25,474 nucleotides of DNA from Lachnospiraceae bacterium (GCA_009774615.1 VSOC01000046.1:1-25474), one strand, 5' to 3'. Numbered from the stretch's first letter, positions 15,516 through 22,654 are shown. The notes: a model not told the origin generated them from the sequence alone. Numbers and translations are program-made.

Positions 15516-16043
15516 TTGGACAGGAAAAAGCAACTGCTAATATTTAAAAAAGGAAAGGCATTTTATTCTTTGGAAGATTTTTATGAAAAATACAAAACAG
15601 CAGTTGCAGAATCCTATGAAAAATATACGGAATATGGTCATCATTGGTGTTGGTGTCTTGTTGGAAATATTGTGCAGGAACATGAGTATGGCTTGAAACG
15701 AGAAATAAAAAATGGGACAAAACATTTTTCTCGCGGAACGAAAGTATATCTTGCACCGGTTCAATGGGGAGATGGATATGAAAACATTGTTGTAATTGGT
15801 TTGCCTCGATATGGAAATAAATATATTGAAGTTATTATGCGCTCTGCATATATTGAAAATTATCGAATGAAGAAAGTTTATAAGCCCGCAGTGTTAAAAC
15901 GTATGTGTTCATCTCCGTATTATTGGTGGGGTGATTCTGAAAATGATAGGAAGAAAATTATCGATTATCTTAAAACTCGTGCTCCTGAGGAAGCAGCAAA
16001 AAAAATCTTAAAAATAAACGGTGATAATGAAAACATCCAATAG
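15516..16043 (+). CDS. Hypothetical protein, probable immunity-type family, with frameshifted 5' end
   Basis: The longest recognised ORF starts at a TTG (15516) with no Shine-Dalgarno and gives 175 aa. In the same frame, sensible coding continues upstream (THEFFLDEQLSKGNVKVILL) to about 15456. The natural start is probably the ATG at 15449, preceded by GGAGAGGGAGAGG, but that frame reads ATG AAG TAA. Removing one T at 15455 restores a continuous 198-residue protein. The centre (WCWCLVGNIVQEHEYG, GTKHFSRGTKVYL, VIGLPRYGNKYIEVIMRS) resembles small clostridial proteins often found beside immunity genes; I cannot name the family. It may be a recent pseudogene or be expressed as an N-terminally shortened form. 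Confidence 0.6.
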   Translation: MDRKKQLLIFKKGKAFYSLEDFYEKYKTAVAESYEKYTEYGHHWCWCLVGNIVQEHEYGLKREIKNGTKHFSRGTKVYLAPVQWGDGYENIVVIGLPRYGNKYIEVIMRSAYIENYRMKKVYKPAVLKRMCSSPYYWWGDSENDRKKIIDYLKTRAPEEAAKKILKINGDNENIQ

Positions 16044-16054
16044 AAGGGGAAGAT

Positions 16055-16567
16055 ATGAGTAATTTGATAAATTTTCGTGAAAAAACATGTCAGTGCAGTA
16101 ATGGATGTACCGATGTGCTGTTGACCGTAATCGGATTGAGCGGTTCTCGATTGGCTAGGACAGATGATGAGAGAAATATGATGGTCTGGTTGATGATGAA
16201 AGATCAAAATATCGTTGGAAGGGGAACGGTTGGATTTGACATTACGGAAATGTTGTGGGAAAAGGAATATTTTGAAAGACAAAAACAATTTATGCTGCGT
16301 GTGCTTGATGGTGTAAAAAAAAGAATAGGTTGGGAAACTCTTTCCTATGAACCTAATGAAGAAATGATTTTTAATCGGATAGATTGTTTGTATGAAATGT
16401 TTCAGGCAATTCAAATAGAAGATATTGATGAGGAAGCAACGAGAGAATGGTTAGAAGATGTTGAACTTAATGAGCCGATAAAAAATGGTTATCCTAAATG
16501 TGAAAAGCATGGAATTTATCATTCTATTTTTGGCTGTATTGCGTGTAATGATGATGATTTGGAATAG
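16055..16567 (+). CDS. Hypothetical protein with C-terminal Cys/His cluster
   Basis: This 170-aa protein follows an AAGGGGAAG-type site and lies 11 nt after the preceding gene, so the two are probably cotranscribed. I do not recognise the family. It is acidic, with a Cys-containing N-terminus (CQCSNGC) and a C-terminal CEKHGIYHSIFGCIAC that could bind a metal. The middle (VWLMMKDQNIVGRGTVGFDITEM) looks like a compact globular domain. Codons 17-32 (16103-16148) coincide with an exact 46-nt stretch found again at 19479-19524, where it ends an unrelated gene remnant. Confidence 0.7.
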   Translation: MSNLINFREKTCQCSNGCTDVLLTVIGLSGSRLARTDDERNMMVWLMMKDQNIVGRGTVGFDITEMLWEKEYFERQKQFMLRVLDGVKKRIGWETLSYEPNEEMIFNRIDCLYEMFQAIQIEDIDEEATREWLEDVELNEPIKNGYPKCEKHGIYHSIFGCIACNDDDLE

Positions 16568-16604
16568 ATGCTGTGGATTATGGAGTATTCTATTGACTGT
16601 TAGG

Positions 16605-16673
16605 GTAAACAAAGTTATTGGTAAGTTTTCAAAAAAGAAACAAGTAAAGATTATTCGTTTAGGAAGCGTGTGA
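16605..16673 (+). pseudogene. 3' fragment of a small basic protein (copy 1)
   Basis: The frame reads VNKVIGKFSKKKQVKIIRLGSV and stops at 16671-16673; there is no start codon of its own with a ribosome site. A near-identical fragment lies at 22754-22822. It looks like the cytoplasmic tail of a tiny membrane protein. An N-terminal part of such a protein (MVDFIVNLFAEIADFF) occurs separately at 20738. Confidence 0.4.
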
Positions 16674-16674
16674 C

Positions 16675-16794
16675 ATGGAAAACAAACTATTTATAGCAGA
16701 AACAGAAAGGCTAATTTTAAGAAGATTTAGAAAAAATGTGTATTTCTGGAAAGATGAAACGGAAAAACTTATTTGGAAAGATATCTATGTATAG
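16675..16794 (+). pseudogene. GNAT acetyltransferase remnant with internal deletion
   Basis: The first 17 codons match the GNAT gene at 22824 (start MENKLFIAETERLILRR). The reading frame then jumps to the last part (RKNVYFWKDETEK). The 390-nt gap equals 130 codons, so the frame is kept, giving 39 residues before a TAG at 16792 where the full copy has a Tyr-Val codon pair. The whole acetyl-CoA-binding core is gone, so it cannot be an active enzyme. Confidence 0.85.
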
Positions 16795-16882
16795 GTTAAA
16801 CTAAATGATATGGAGATGTTTAACGAATGAAAGAATATAAGTTTGCCAAAAGAACTAAGTAAATTCCAATTTAGGAGGAAAA

Positions 16883-17395
16883 ATGGTTTTATTAATCACA
16901 GGTGCATCGCATACAGGTAAGACTGTACTTGCACAAAAATTACTGGAAAAATATAATTATCCCTATTTATCTATAGATCACTTGAAGATGGGATTAATTC
17001 GCAGCGGTTATACGAAACTTACACCGGAGGATGATTGTGAACTTACGAATTATTTGTGGCCGGTTATTCGTGAAATAATTAAAACAGCGATTGAGAACAA
17101 GCAAAATCTTATTGTCGAAGGATGTTACATTCCTTTTGATTGGTCAAAGGATTTTACAAAGGAATATCTCAGGCATATGAAATATTTTTGCCTTATAATG
17201 AGCGAAGCTTATATAAAAAATCATTTTTCCAGTATAAAAAGCTATGCAAATATCATAGAAAGTCGTTTAGATGATGGATGTTGTACACTGGAAAATGTTT
17301 TGAAAGATAATAGACAATTTTTAGAACTTGCTCAAAAATACAATGTAAACTATGTGCTTATAGATGATACATATGAAATTAATATTGATTTATAG
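16883..17395 (+). CDS. P-loop kinase-like ATPase (AAA/zeta-toxin-like)
   Basis: This 170-aa protein opens with MVLLITGASHTGKT, a Walker A motif (GxxxxGKT, residues 7-14), with AGGAGG nine to ten nt before the start. LSIDHLKMGLIRSGY after the P-loop and LIVEGCYIPFDW in the middle resemble small-molecule or nucleotide kinases and zeta-toxin-like proteins, which phosphorylate a small substrate. No antitoxin-like gene adjoins it, so a toxin role is not supported. It stands alone between a GNAT remnant and an intact GNAT gene. The specific substrate is unknown. Confidence 0.8.
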   Translation: MVLLITGASHTGKTVLAQKLLEKYNYPYLSIDHLKMGLIRSGYTKLTPEDDCELTNYLWPVIREIIKTAIENKQNLIVEGCYIPFDWSKDFTKEYLRHMKYFCLIMSEAYIKNHFSSIKSYANIIESRLDDGCCTLENVLKDNRQFLELAQKYNVNYVLIDDTYEINIDL

Positions 17396-17422
17396 CAACA
17401 AAGCGGAATGTATGGAGGAAAT

Positions 17423-17932
17423 ATGATACTTGAAACAGAGAGATTATACCTGCGTGAGATGAATCCATTTGATTTTGCGTCTTTGTGTAAAATCTTACAA
17501 GATAAAGATACAATGTATGCATATGAGGGAGCGTTCAGTGATGATGAAGTTCAGGAATGGCTTGAACGACAAATTTCCCGTTATCAAAAATGGGGTTTTG
17601 GTTTATGGGCAGTCATTTTAAAAGAAACGGATGAAATGATCGGGCAATGCGGACTTACCATGCAGCCCTGGAAAGATGAAGAAGTACTTGAAATAGGCTA
17701 TCTTTTCGAGAGATTATATTGGCATAAAGGATATGCCATCGAGGCAGCAAAGGCATGTAAAAAGTATGCATTTGAAGTATTAAAAGCAGAGGAAGTTTGC
17801 TCTATTATCAGAGAATCCAATAGAGCATCTCAAAATGTAGCCATAAGGAACGGAATGACAATGACAGATTCATGGATAAAGCATTACAGGGGTGTGGATA
17901 TGCTGCATTATCGTTATGTGGTTCAGTGCTGA
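17423..17932 (+). CDS. GNAT family N-acetyltransferase (RimJ/RimL-like)
   Basis: This 169-aa protein starts MILETERLYLREM, the standard opening of RimJ/RimL-type (Acetyltransf_3) enzymes, which acetylate protein N-termini or small amines such as drugs. GGAGG at 17414-17418 selects the ATG at 17423 over the one at 17408. The core includes IGQCGLTM, EIGYLFERLYWHKGYAIEAAKA (acetyl-CoA pyrophosphate loop) and IRESNRASQNVAIRNGM. It appears intact. Its opening is echoed as a ~20-nt fragment at about 24604-24624. Confidence 0.88.
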   Translation: MILETERLYLREMNPFDFASLCKILQDKDTMYAYEGAFSDDEVQEWLERQISRYQKWGFGLWAVILKETDEMIGQCGLTMQPWKDEEVLEIGYLFERLYWHKGYAIEAAKACKKYAFEVLKAEEVCSIIRESNRASQNVAIRNGMTMTDSWIKHYRGVDMLHYRYVVQC

Positions 17933-18032
17933 CAGTTCCAATTTATATATCAATCTATTTAAAAAAATACAGGAATATACTTCTGACCTTTATCATGCAG
18001 AAATTCGGGGTTTGATAGAGAGGTGTTGGTCA

Positions 18033-18347
18033 ATGGAAAGCGATATTGAGTATATACAGTTATTTATGGCATATGAATCTGATGATATGCCTGTGATATA
18101 TTTTTATGAAGTAGATTTGAAGGATAACCGCTTTGTACTTAGAGAGATGGAAGTTTTTGCAGACAGGACAGTAAAGATTGAGAATGATTTCTATCGTGAT
18201 GTTATAGAAGTATGCTCAATCCCCACCGTTGATGAATTTAACGCAAAGGTCTGGGGAGAAGGCTTTTATGCAACGATTATTTCCAAAGAAGAATTTGATG
18301 AAATATGGAATACCAGAAATTATGGCGGGAGTCTGGATGCGATCTAG
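18033..18347 (+). CDS. DUF6881-like protein (probable immunity-type)
   Basis: The 104-aa protein is read from the ATG at 18033, which has GAGAGGTG at 18016-18023; a longer open frame to 17892 overlaps the upstream GNAT gene and is not needed. The sequence (IEYIQLFMAYESDDMPVIYF, LREMEVFADRTV, IPTVDEFNA, ISKEEFDEIWN) fits the DUF6881 pattern as I remember it. Such small proteins are frequent in polymorphic-toxin immunity clusters. No cognate toxin gene is nearby. The 100 nt upstream hold no gene I can support. Confidence 0.7.
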   Translation: MESDIEYIQLFMAYESDDMPVIYFYEVDLKDNRFVLREMEVFADRTVKIENDFYRDVIEVCSIPTVDEFNAKVWGEGFYATIISKEEFDEIWNTRNYGGSLDAI

Positions 18348-18419
18348 ATTCCAGTTTATATGCCTGACTGAATCCTTAAAAATTTTGATTTTAGTATGTA
18401 AATAAAAGAGGTACATGGT

Positions 18420-18971
18420 ATGGAATATCATCAAGTGATAATATTAAAAAATGGTATAGAATGCTGTTTAAGAAATGGAATGGAAAGTGATGGGCAGGCT
18501 GTGCTTGATAACTTTAATTTGACTCATAGCGAAACCGATTATTTACTTACCTATCCTGATGAGAATTCTTTTGATGTGATACAGGAAAGCCACTTTCTAA
18601 AAGAAAAATCCGAAAGCAAAAATGAAATTGAAATCGTCGCCGTAGTTGATAATGTAGTTGTGGGAACTGCTGGAATCGAATCAATAGGTTCAAAATATAA
18701 GGTACGGCATCGTGCTGAATTTGGAATCAGTGTCGCCAGAGAATTTTGGGGGATGGGAATTGGACAGGCATTAACAACAGCGTGTATTGAGTGTGCAAAG
18801 GCTGCGGGATATATCCAGCTTGAACTGAATGTGGTTGCTGAAAATAAACGTGCAATATCCATGTATAAAAAAAACGGATTTGTTGAATATGGCAGAAACC
18901 CTAAAGGTTTTAATTCCCGCATAACGGGATTTCAAGAAATTATTTACATGAGATTGGAATTAATTCGATAA
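18420..18971 (+). CDS. GNAT family N-acetyltransferase
   Basis: This 183-aa acetyltransferase has AAAGAGGT eight nt before the ATG. The core runs from IVAVVDNVVVGTAGIE to the acetyl-CoA loop REFWGMGIGQALTTACIECAKAAGY and the helix ELNVVAENKRAISMYKKNGFVEYGR, typical of the Acetyltransf_1 fold. It appears complete. The substrate is not predictable; relatives acetylate amino acids, polyamines or antibiotics. It is unrelated at sequence level to the GNATs at 17423 and 22824 beyond the shared fold. Confidence 0.88.
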   Translation: MEYHQVIILKNGIECCLRNGMESDGQAVLDNFNLTHSETDYLLTYPDENSFDVIQESHFLKEKSESKNEIEIVAVVDNVVVGTAGIESIGSKYKVRHRAEFGISVAREFWGMGIGQALTTACIECAKAAGYIQLELNVVAENKRAISMYKKNGFVEYGRNPKGFNSRITGFQEIIYMRLELIR

Positions 18972-19021
18972 AAATAATCATGTTGTTTACAAAGCATTAC
19001 AAGTCTTACTACATATAATTG

Positions 19022-19122
19022 GATAACTCGCAAAAATTTTTATTAGAAGTTGTAAAATCGGTTCGAGTAGGATATAATTATTGGAAAAAAATGCGATAAC
19101 TCGCAAAAATTTTCAATAGAAG
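19022..19122 (+). promoter_or_regulatory. Promoter flanked by two 28-bp direct repeats
   Basis: A good promoter, TTGTAA (19050-19055), 17 nt, TATAAT (19073-19078), is bracketed by copies of GATAACTCGCAAAAATTTT plus flanking bases at 19022-19049 and 19095-19122 (26 of 28 identical). The repeats are 73 bp apart, close to seven helical turns. They precede the gutted DUF4143 ATPase gene and look like operators for looping or autoregulation. Confidence 0.65.
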
Positions 19123-19135
19123 GCAGGATGATGAT

Positions 19136-19500
19136 ATGGAAATCAATAGAGATATCTATTTAAATCAGATATTGTAGGCAGACATAATGTACGCAACCGA
19201 ACAGAATTGGAGGAACTTCTGAACATCCTCTCATCAGTTATCGGCTCACTTACAAATCCGACAAAGTTATCGGCTACTTTCAAGAGTGTCAAGCAGAAAA
19301 CCATCAGTAACACAACCATTAAGAGATATATTGATTATCTTTGTGATTCCTTCCTGATTGACAGTGCCTTTCGATATGATATTAAGGGGAAAAGATATAT
19401 TGACACGCCAGTCAAATATTACTTTACTGATTTGGGATTGCGCAATGCCCGTCTTAATTTCCGTCAGCTGGAAGAAACGGATGTACCGATGTGCTGTTGA
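19136..19500 (+). pseudogene. DUF4143-type AAA ATPase, gutted remnant
   Basis: The first 13 codons (MEINRDIYLNQIL) are the start of an AAA_14/DUF4143 ATPase and end in TAG at 19175. Immediately after, in another frame, the C-terminal part resumes: GRHNVRNRTELEELLNILSS, then IGSLTNPTKLSATFKSVKQ, SNTTIKRYIDYLCDSFLID, KYYFTDLGLRNARLNF. The entire nucleotide-binding domain is deleted, roughly 600 nt judging from family length. After the word LEET the sequence switches into the 46-nt repeat and stops at 19498-19500. Intact relatives act in cellular quality control or as orphan partners of toxin-antitoxin-like loci; this one cannot function. Confidence 0.85.
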
Positions 19501-19524
19501 CCGTAATCGGATTGAGCGGTTCTC
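19479..19524 (+). repeat. Exact 46-nt repeat of 16103-16148
   Basis: All 46 positions are identical to the segment inside the hypothetical gene at 16055. Flanks differ immediately on both sides. It sits between the ATPase remnant and a truncated GNAT, so it is a relic of a copy of the 16055-type gene left at a recombination junction. Confidence 0.9.
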
Positions 19525-19596
19525 TTTTATTGACTTTTAAAAGAACGTGCTGCCCGGTGGTTTCATGAAAAGTGGAATATTCCTTTATCCGCCTAT

Positions 19597-19968
19597 TTGG
19601 AAAGTATGGAAGAGTGCCTGAAAAAGGAAAATGCTGTTCCGCAATGGTATGTGGCTGTGGAGGGAGAGCGGATTATCGGCGGATTAGGTGTTATTGCCAA
19701 TGATTTCCATAATCGAAAAGACTTAACGCCTAATGTCTGTGCTGTTTTTGTTGAGGAGGATAAGCGGTGTAACGGTATTGCCGGTGCGCTGCTGCAGTTT
19801 GTCTGTGCAGATATGAAGGAAAGAGGCATTACCGCTATTTCTTTGGAAGCGACGGGTATGGGGCGTCCTTTATATGAAAAGTACGGTTTTGTAAAAATGA
19901 ATCATGAAATGGAACTAAAAGAAGATAACATTGGCGCAAAAATATCATGTCAATTACGCGCTGATTAA
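19597..19968 (+). CDS. GNAT acetyltransferase, N-terminally truncated and possibly chimeric
   Basis: The frame is open from 19534 and reads LLKERAARWFHEKWNIPLSAY before the TTG at 19597, with no start codon or ribosome site that fits. The original N-terminus was therefore replaced by the 46-nt repeat junction. The body (QWYVAVEGERIIGGLGVIAN, NRKDLTPNVCAVFVEEDKR, IAGALLQFVCADMKERG) is one GNAT type. The end (ISLEATGMGRPLYEKYGFVK) has the wording of a different GNAT subgroup, where I would expect a shorter HTGFYERYGW-type tail. It may be two genes joined. Expression from TTG is doubtful; treat as a probable pseudogene. Confidence 0.55.
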   Translation: MESMEECLKKENAVPQWYVAVEGERIIGGLGVIANDFHNRKDLTPNVCAVFVEEDKRCNGIAGALLQFVCADMKERGITAISLEATGMGRPLYEKYGFVKMNHEMELKEDNIGAKISCQLRAD

Positions 19969-20000
19969 TGATAAATATGAATTTAACGGAGGTGAAATCA

Positions 20001-20708
20001 TTGGATATTAACAACTATAAAAAATATATTTCCGAAGAAACCATGATGGGCCCAAATAGTGTCAGGATTTTAGCGGAATTATTGGATAAATATCCTTTGC
20101 GATTTGCTGCGGATGACCGGATTCTTGATTTGGGATGCGGGACGGGATTAACAAGTCTTGTCCTTGCGAAAGAAACAGGAGCTAAGGTTGATGCCAATGA
20201 TCTGTGGATAAGTGCAGAAGAGAACAAAAAACGATTTGCCTGTTGGGGGGTTGGAGAACAGATAACACCTGTTTGTGAGGATGCGAACCAGCTTCATTTT
20301 GAAGAAAAACAATTTCATGCACTGTTTAGTATTGATGCTTATCATTATTTTGGAGGAAGTAAGGGATTTTTTCAGGAAAAGATTTTGCCGTTGATGAAGA
20401 GCAACGGGGTGGTTTTGATTGGAATTCCAGGGTTGAAGGATGAATATACAGGCTGTGCCGAAGAGCTTCTTTCCGATTGGGTTGGAGATGATGCTCATAT
20501 GTTTAAGAGTCCAAAATGCTGGAAAGAGATTATCGGCATCAGTGATAGAATTGAGTCGGTGAAAACATGGGAAATGGACTGCTTCAGCAGAGCATGGGAG
20601 GATTGGCTGGCAACAGATAATCCATTTGCTCTCGGCGATAAGCAGTATTTTGAAACTATTATTAAACCATATACTTGTTTTGTTGGTATTTCTATTAGGC
20701 TGAAGTAA
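20001..20708 (+). CDS. SAM-dependent class I methyltransferase
   Basis: This 235-aa protein has motif I, ILDLGCGTGLTSLVLAKETG, the acidic DANDLW after strand 2, and LFSIDAYHYFG at strand 4. It is a Methyltransf_11/25-like small-molecule methyltransferase. The TTG start at 20001 is chosen because a strong GGAGGTGA (19988-19995) precedes it, whereas in-frame ATGs at 19968 and 19977 have no site. It begins 32 nt after the truncated GNAT. The substrate is unknown. Confidence 0.85.
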   Translation: MDINNYKKYISEETMMGPNSVRILAELLDKYPLRFAADDRILDLGCGTGLTSLVLAKETGAKVDANDLWISAEENKKRFACWGVGEQITPVCEDANQLHFEEKQFHALFSIDAYHYFGGSKGFFQEKILPLMKSNGVVLIGIPGLKDEYTGCAEELLSDWVGDDAHMFKSPKCWKEIIGISDRIESVKTWEMDCFSRAWEDWLATDNPFALGDKQYFETIIKPYTCFVGISIRLK

Positions 20709-20737
20709 TCAAAAACAAAAATTTGAAGGAACCTTAT

Positions 20738-20830
20738 ATGGTTGATTTTATTGTTAATCTATTTGCAGAGATTGCTGATTTTTTTATGGGACAAAATAGT
20801 ATTGAATTTGTATATCAATCTATTTTATAA
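20738..20830 (+). CDS. Tiny membrane-type protein, probably the 5' part of a broken gene
   Basis: This 30-codon ORF has GAAGGA seven nt upstream. MVDFIVNLFAEIADFFMG is an amphipathic/hydrophobic helix like those of very small Firmicute membrane proteins. The rest (QNSIEFVYQSIL) looks unrelated. The tail one would expect (VDKVIGKFSKKK-like) is found detached at 16605 and 22754. The remaining sequence to 20932 carries no other gene that I can support. Confidence 0.4.
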   Translation: MVDFIVNLFAEIADFFMGQNSIEFVYQSIL

Positions 20831-20932
20831 ATCACAAAATAGTATAGCAAGGGATAGAATTATTGGTACTTTTGATAGTGTTTGAAATAGCCACTATTAA
20901 AAATGAATGATAAATATGGAATTAAAAGAAAG

Positions 20933-21208
20933 ATGAAGATTAAATTAAATATAACTTATACAAAGAAAGAATTAATCTTTCTTAAGGAACTTCATTGTAA
21001 AATTCTCTCGGAAATAAATCTTTCAAAAACGGGTTTTTCGGATGATGAAATACCGCGTCGAATGTTCAAGTATGGGGGTACATATATTACTGAAATTATT
21101 GATGATGAAACAAATAGTTTAATGTGGGCAGTTTTATCTAAAAGGAAAGGAACTTATCATTTTTCAGGTTATTATGATTGTTTAGAAGCATTGGAACAAG
21201 GGCTGTAA
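20933..21208 (+). CDS. Hypothetical small protein
   Basis: This 91-aa reading starts at the ATG at 20933 (MKIKLNITYTKKELIFLKEL); an in-frame ATG at 20903 would add ten residues, but neither start has a clear Shine-Dalgarno. I do not recognise the family. The C-terminal half (FKYGGTYITEIIDDETNSLMW, KGTYHFSGYYDCLEALEQGL) looks like a compact alpha/beta domain, as in many small immunity-cluster proteins. It lies 48 nt before the Imm22-like gene and may be cotranscribed with it. Confidence 0.55.
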   Translation: MKIKLNITYTKKELIFLKELHCKILSEINLSKTGFSDDEIPRRMFKYGGTYITEIIDDETNSLMWAVLSKRKGTYHFSGYYDCLEALEQGL

Positions 21209-21256
21209 GCGAATGAAGGAGAATGGATAAATCGAGATTTTCGAGGAGGTTAAAAT

Positions 21257-21673
21257 ATGAGGCAGGTTGAACAATTAGATATTAGCTATAGCACAGACGA
21301 AAGTCGCTGCTCAGTTTTTATTGGCGTTTGTAAATCGCAGGAGCTATTTGAACAATATTGGGAAAAGGATTATGACCTTTTGGAGGATGATTATATAGGA
21401 TTTGAAATGGGTGTTGATTTTGGCATAAATACCTATGATGAAGATTTTGCTGTTATGGTATTGCAGAAGAATTCGACGGCTAGAATAGATGAACTTGTCA
21501 AAAGCGCAGAAATTTTTGATATTGATGCGTTAAAAAGAATGTATCCCGATAGATTAGACAGACCTTATAATGCGATTATTATTTTGGATAGGATAATTTA
21601 TGACGGTGCAATCAAAGAAGTACAAAATGAAACCTTTGGCTATTTTAAGTTTCTGGGTGTGTTTGATAGCTGA
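21257..21673 (+). CDS. Imm22 / DUF4284-like immunity protein
   Basis: This 138-aa acidic cytoplasmic protein has AGGAGG before the ATG. The order CSVFIGVCKSQELFEQYWEKDY, then FEMGVDFGINTYDEDFA, then DRPYNAIIILDRIIYDGAIKEVQ matches DUF4284/Imm22 as I recall it. That family protects cells from polymorphic toxins with various C-terminal nuclease or other domains. No toxin gene is visible here, so this would be an orphan immunity gene. The assignment is by family resemblance only. Confidence 0.75.
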   Translation: MRQVEQLDISYSTDESRCSVFIGVCKSQELFEQYWEKDYDLLEDDYIGFEMGVDFGINTYDEDFAVMVLQKNSTARIDELVKSAEIFDIDALKRMYPDRLDRPYNAIIILDRIIYDGAIKEVQNETFGYFKFLGVFDS

Positions 21674-21774
21674 TTATGCTTTATAGGTAAATTCGTCAGA
21701 GATTATACCGTGCTGAGTAGTACAAGAAAACAAAGTTTTTTGTAGGAAAAATTTCCGCAGAATGGAAAAAGGTT

Positions 21775-21803
21775 TTGCCAGGGAGGGAAAGATCGTTTAT
21801 AAT
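21775..21803 (+). promoter_or_regulatory. Consensus sigma-A promoter (copy B of the duplicated module)
   Basis: TTGCCA (21775-21780) and TATAAT (21798-21803) with 17-nt spacing are the same as in copy A at 14754-14782. Sequence from about 21737 is conserved too. The expected transcript starts near 21810, so the ATG at 21762 lies upstream of transcription and cannot be the start of the next gene. Confidence 0.85.
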
Positions 21804-21866
21804 GTTTATCATGAACAGGCGATATGTGTATGTTCGGTTAAACCCATAGATGGGAGTGTGGATGTT

Positions 21867-22211
21867 ATGGGAAATAAGATGGAAGATGTTGAATTGGAAA
21901 ATCATGGGATTGAAAAGCGGCATCAATGTAAATGCTGCGGCTATTATACGTTAGTGGGAACAGAAGAAGATATTATGTGGGATATTTGTCCTGTTTGTTT
22001 TTGGGAAAATGATGTGTTTAGAGATAATCCTGAAATATACAGCGGGGCAAACCATGAAACTCTGGCACAGGGACGTGAAAATTATCGGAAATATTCAGCA
22101 TGTGATCCGCGGTTTGTAGATTCGGTGCGTTTACCGCTTTTGCAGGAATTACCGGAAAATAACGAAAAGACTGGAGATAAGGTAAGTACAGCAGAGAATG
22201 AACTGGGATGA
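21867..22211 (+). CDS. CPCC family cysteine-rich protein
   Basis: This 114-aa protein is read from the ATG at 21867, placed downstream of the copy B promoter, with GGGAG at 21852-21856. Two metal-binding Cys pairs, HQCKCCGYYTLVG and ICPVCFWENDVF, are followed by GANHETLAQGRENYRKYSACDPRFVDSVRLP, which is characteristic of the Cys_rich_CPCC family. The first pair reads CKCC here and not CPCC. These zinc-ribbon-like proteins occur often among immunity genes; a biochemical function is not established. Confidence 0.8.
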   Translation: MGNKMEDVELENHGIEKRHQCKCCGYYTLVGTEEDIMWDICPVCFWENDVFRDNPEIYSGANHETLAQGRENYRKYSACDPRFVDSVRLPLLQELPENNEKTGDKVSTAENELG

Positions 22212-22324
22212 AGTTATTTATGCTGCAGAAAGTGAACACAATTATTTATGTTTCAGGTGGTATACGACAGCATAATAAAATTCCAGTTTCTTGGATAACT
22301 GAACAAAAAATGGAGATGAGATTT

Positions 22325-22654
22325 ATGAACAAGAATGAGATACTTGGGATACTATCAAAAATTAAACATAATAGGTTTTATAACATAAAGATGGGATTAG
22401 CAGGTTCTTATGCCAGAGGTGATAATACAGATTCAAGTGATATAGATATAGTAGTAGATACAGATTTAATGCCAATAACTGATATGGATTATATAAAAAG
22501 TAGTTTTTATGGAATAGATGTAGATGTGTTGTTGCTTGGCCTATTAAAACAAGAAGATGAAGAAATGGACAATTTTTTCAAAGAAATGGATCTCCCAACA
22601 AATGATGAAAGTGTTTATAAAAATGTTCTAAAAGAGGTGATATGGTGTGAATAA
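22325..22654 (+). CDS. MntA-type nucleotidyltransferase antitoxin (type VII TA)
   Basis: This 109-aa protein is a minimal nucleotidyltransferase: GLAGSYARGDNTDSSDIDIVVD is the GSxxxG...DxD catalytic signature (about residues 24-45). GGAG at 22312-22315 supports the ATG at 22325 over a longer frame beginning at 22208. MNT proteins neutralise a HEPN RNase by adding AMP to it and are encoded directly upstream of it. Here the stop overlaps a GTG that opens the HEPN gene (22647), but that gene is cut after about 24 codons. The antitoxin is therefore an orphan. Confidence 0.8.
   Translation: MNKNEILGILSKIKHNRFYNIKMGLAGSYARGDNTDSSDIDIVVDTDLMPITDMDYIKSSFYGIDVDVLLLGLLKQEDEEMDNFFKEMDLPTNDESVYKNVLKEVIWCE

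Larger units (their letters stand above)
16566..16839 (+). repeat. Deleted copy of the 22715-23380 segment
   Basis: 16566-16726 aligns without gaps to 22715-22875 (nine mismatches in 161 positions by my reading). Sequence from 16727 then continues with the equivalent of 23266 onward, to about 16839. The missing piece is 390 nt. The segment therefore carries the end of a small Lys-rich ORF (16605-16673), the start of a GNAT gene and its last part. Confidence 0.85.

Noticed and set aside
16883..17395. Zeta-type toxin of a toxin-antitoxin pair
   Set aside because: The P-loop is clear but no epsilon-like or other antitoxin gene adjoins it; a general small-molecule kinase is equally likely.
17939..20830. 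Shared TATATCAATCTATTT at about 17946 and 20811
   Set aside because: Only about 15-20 AT-rich nt are shared with no clear coding or structural meaning; too short to claim a repeat.
21762..21866. Longer start for the CPCC protein at 21762
   Set aside because: The ATG lies upstream of the -35/-10 elements of the copy B promoter, so it would not be on the transcript.
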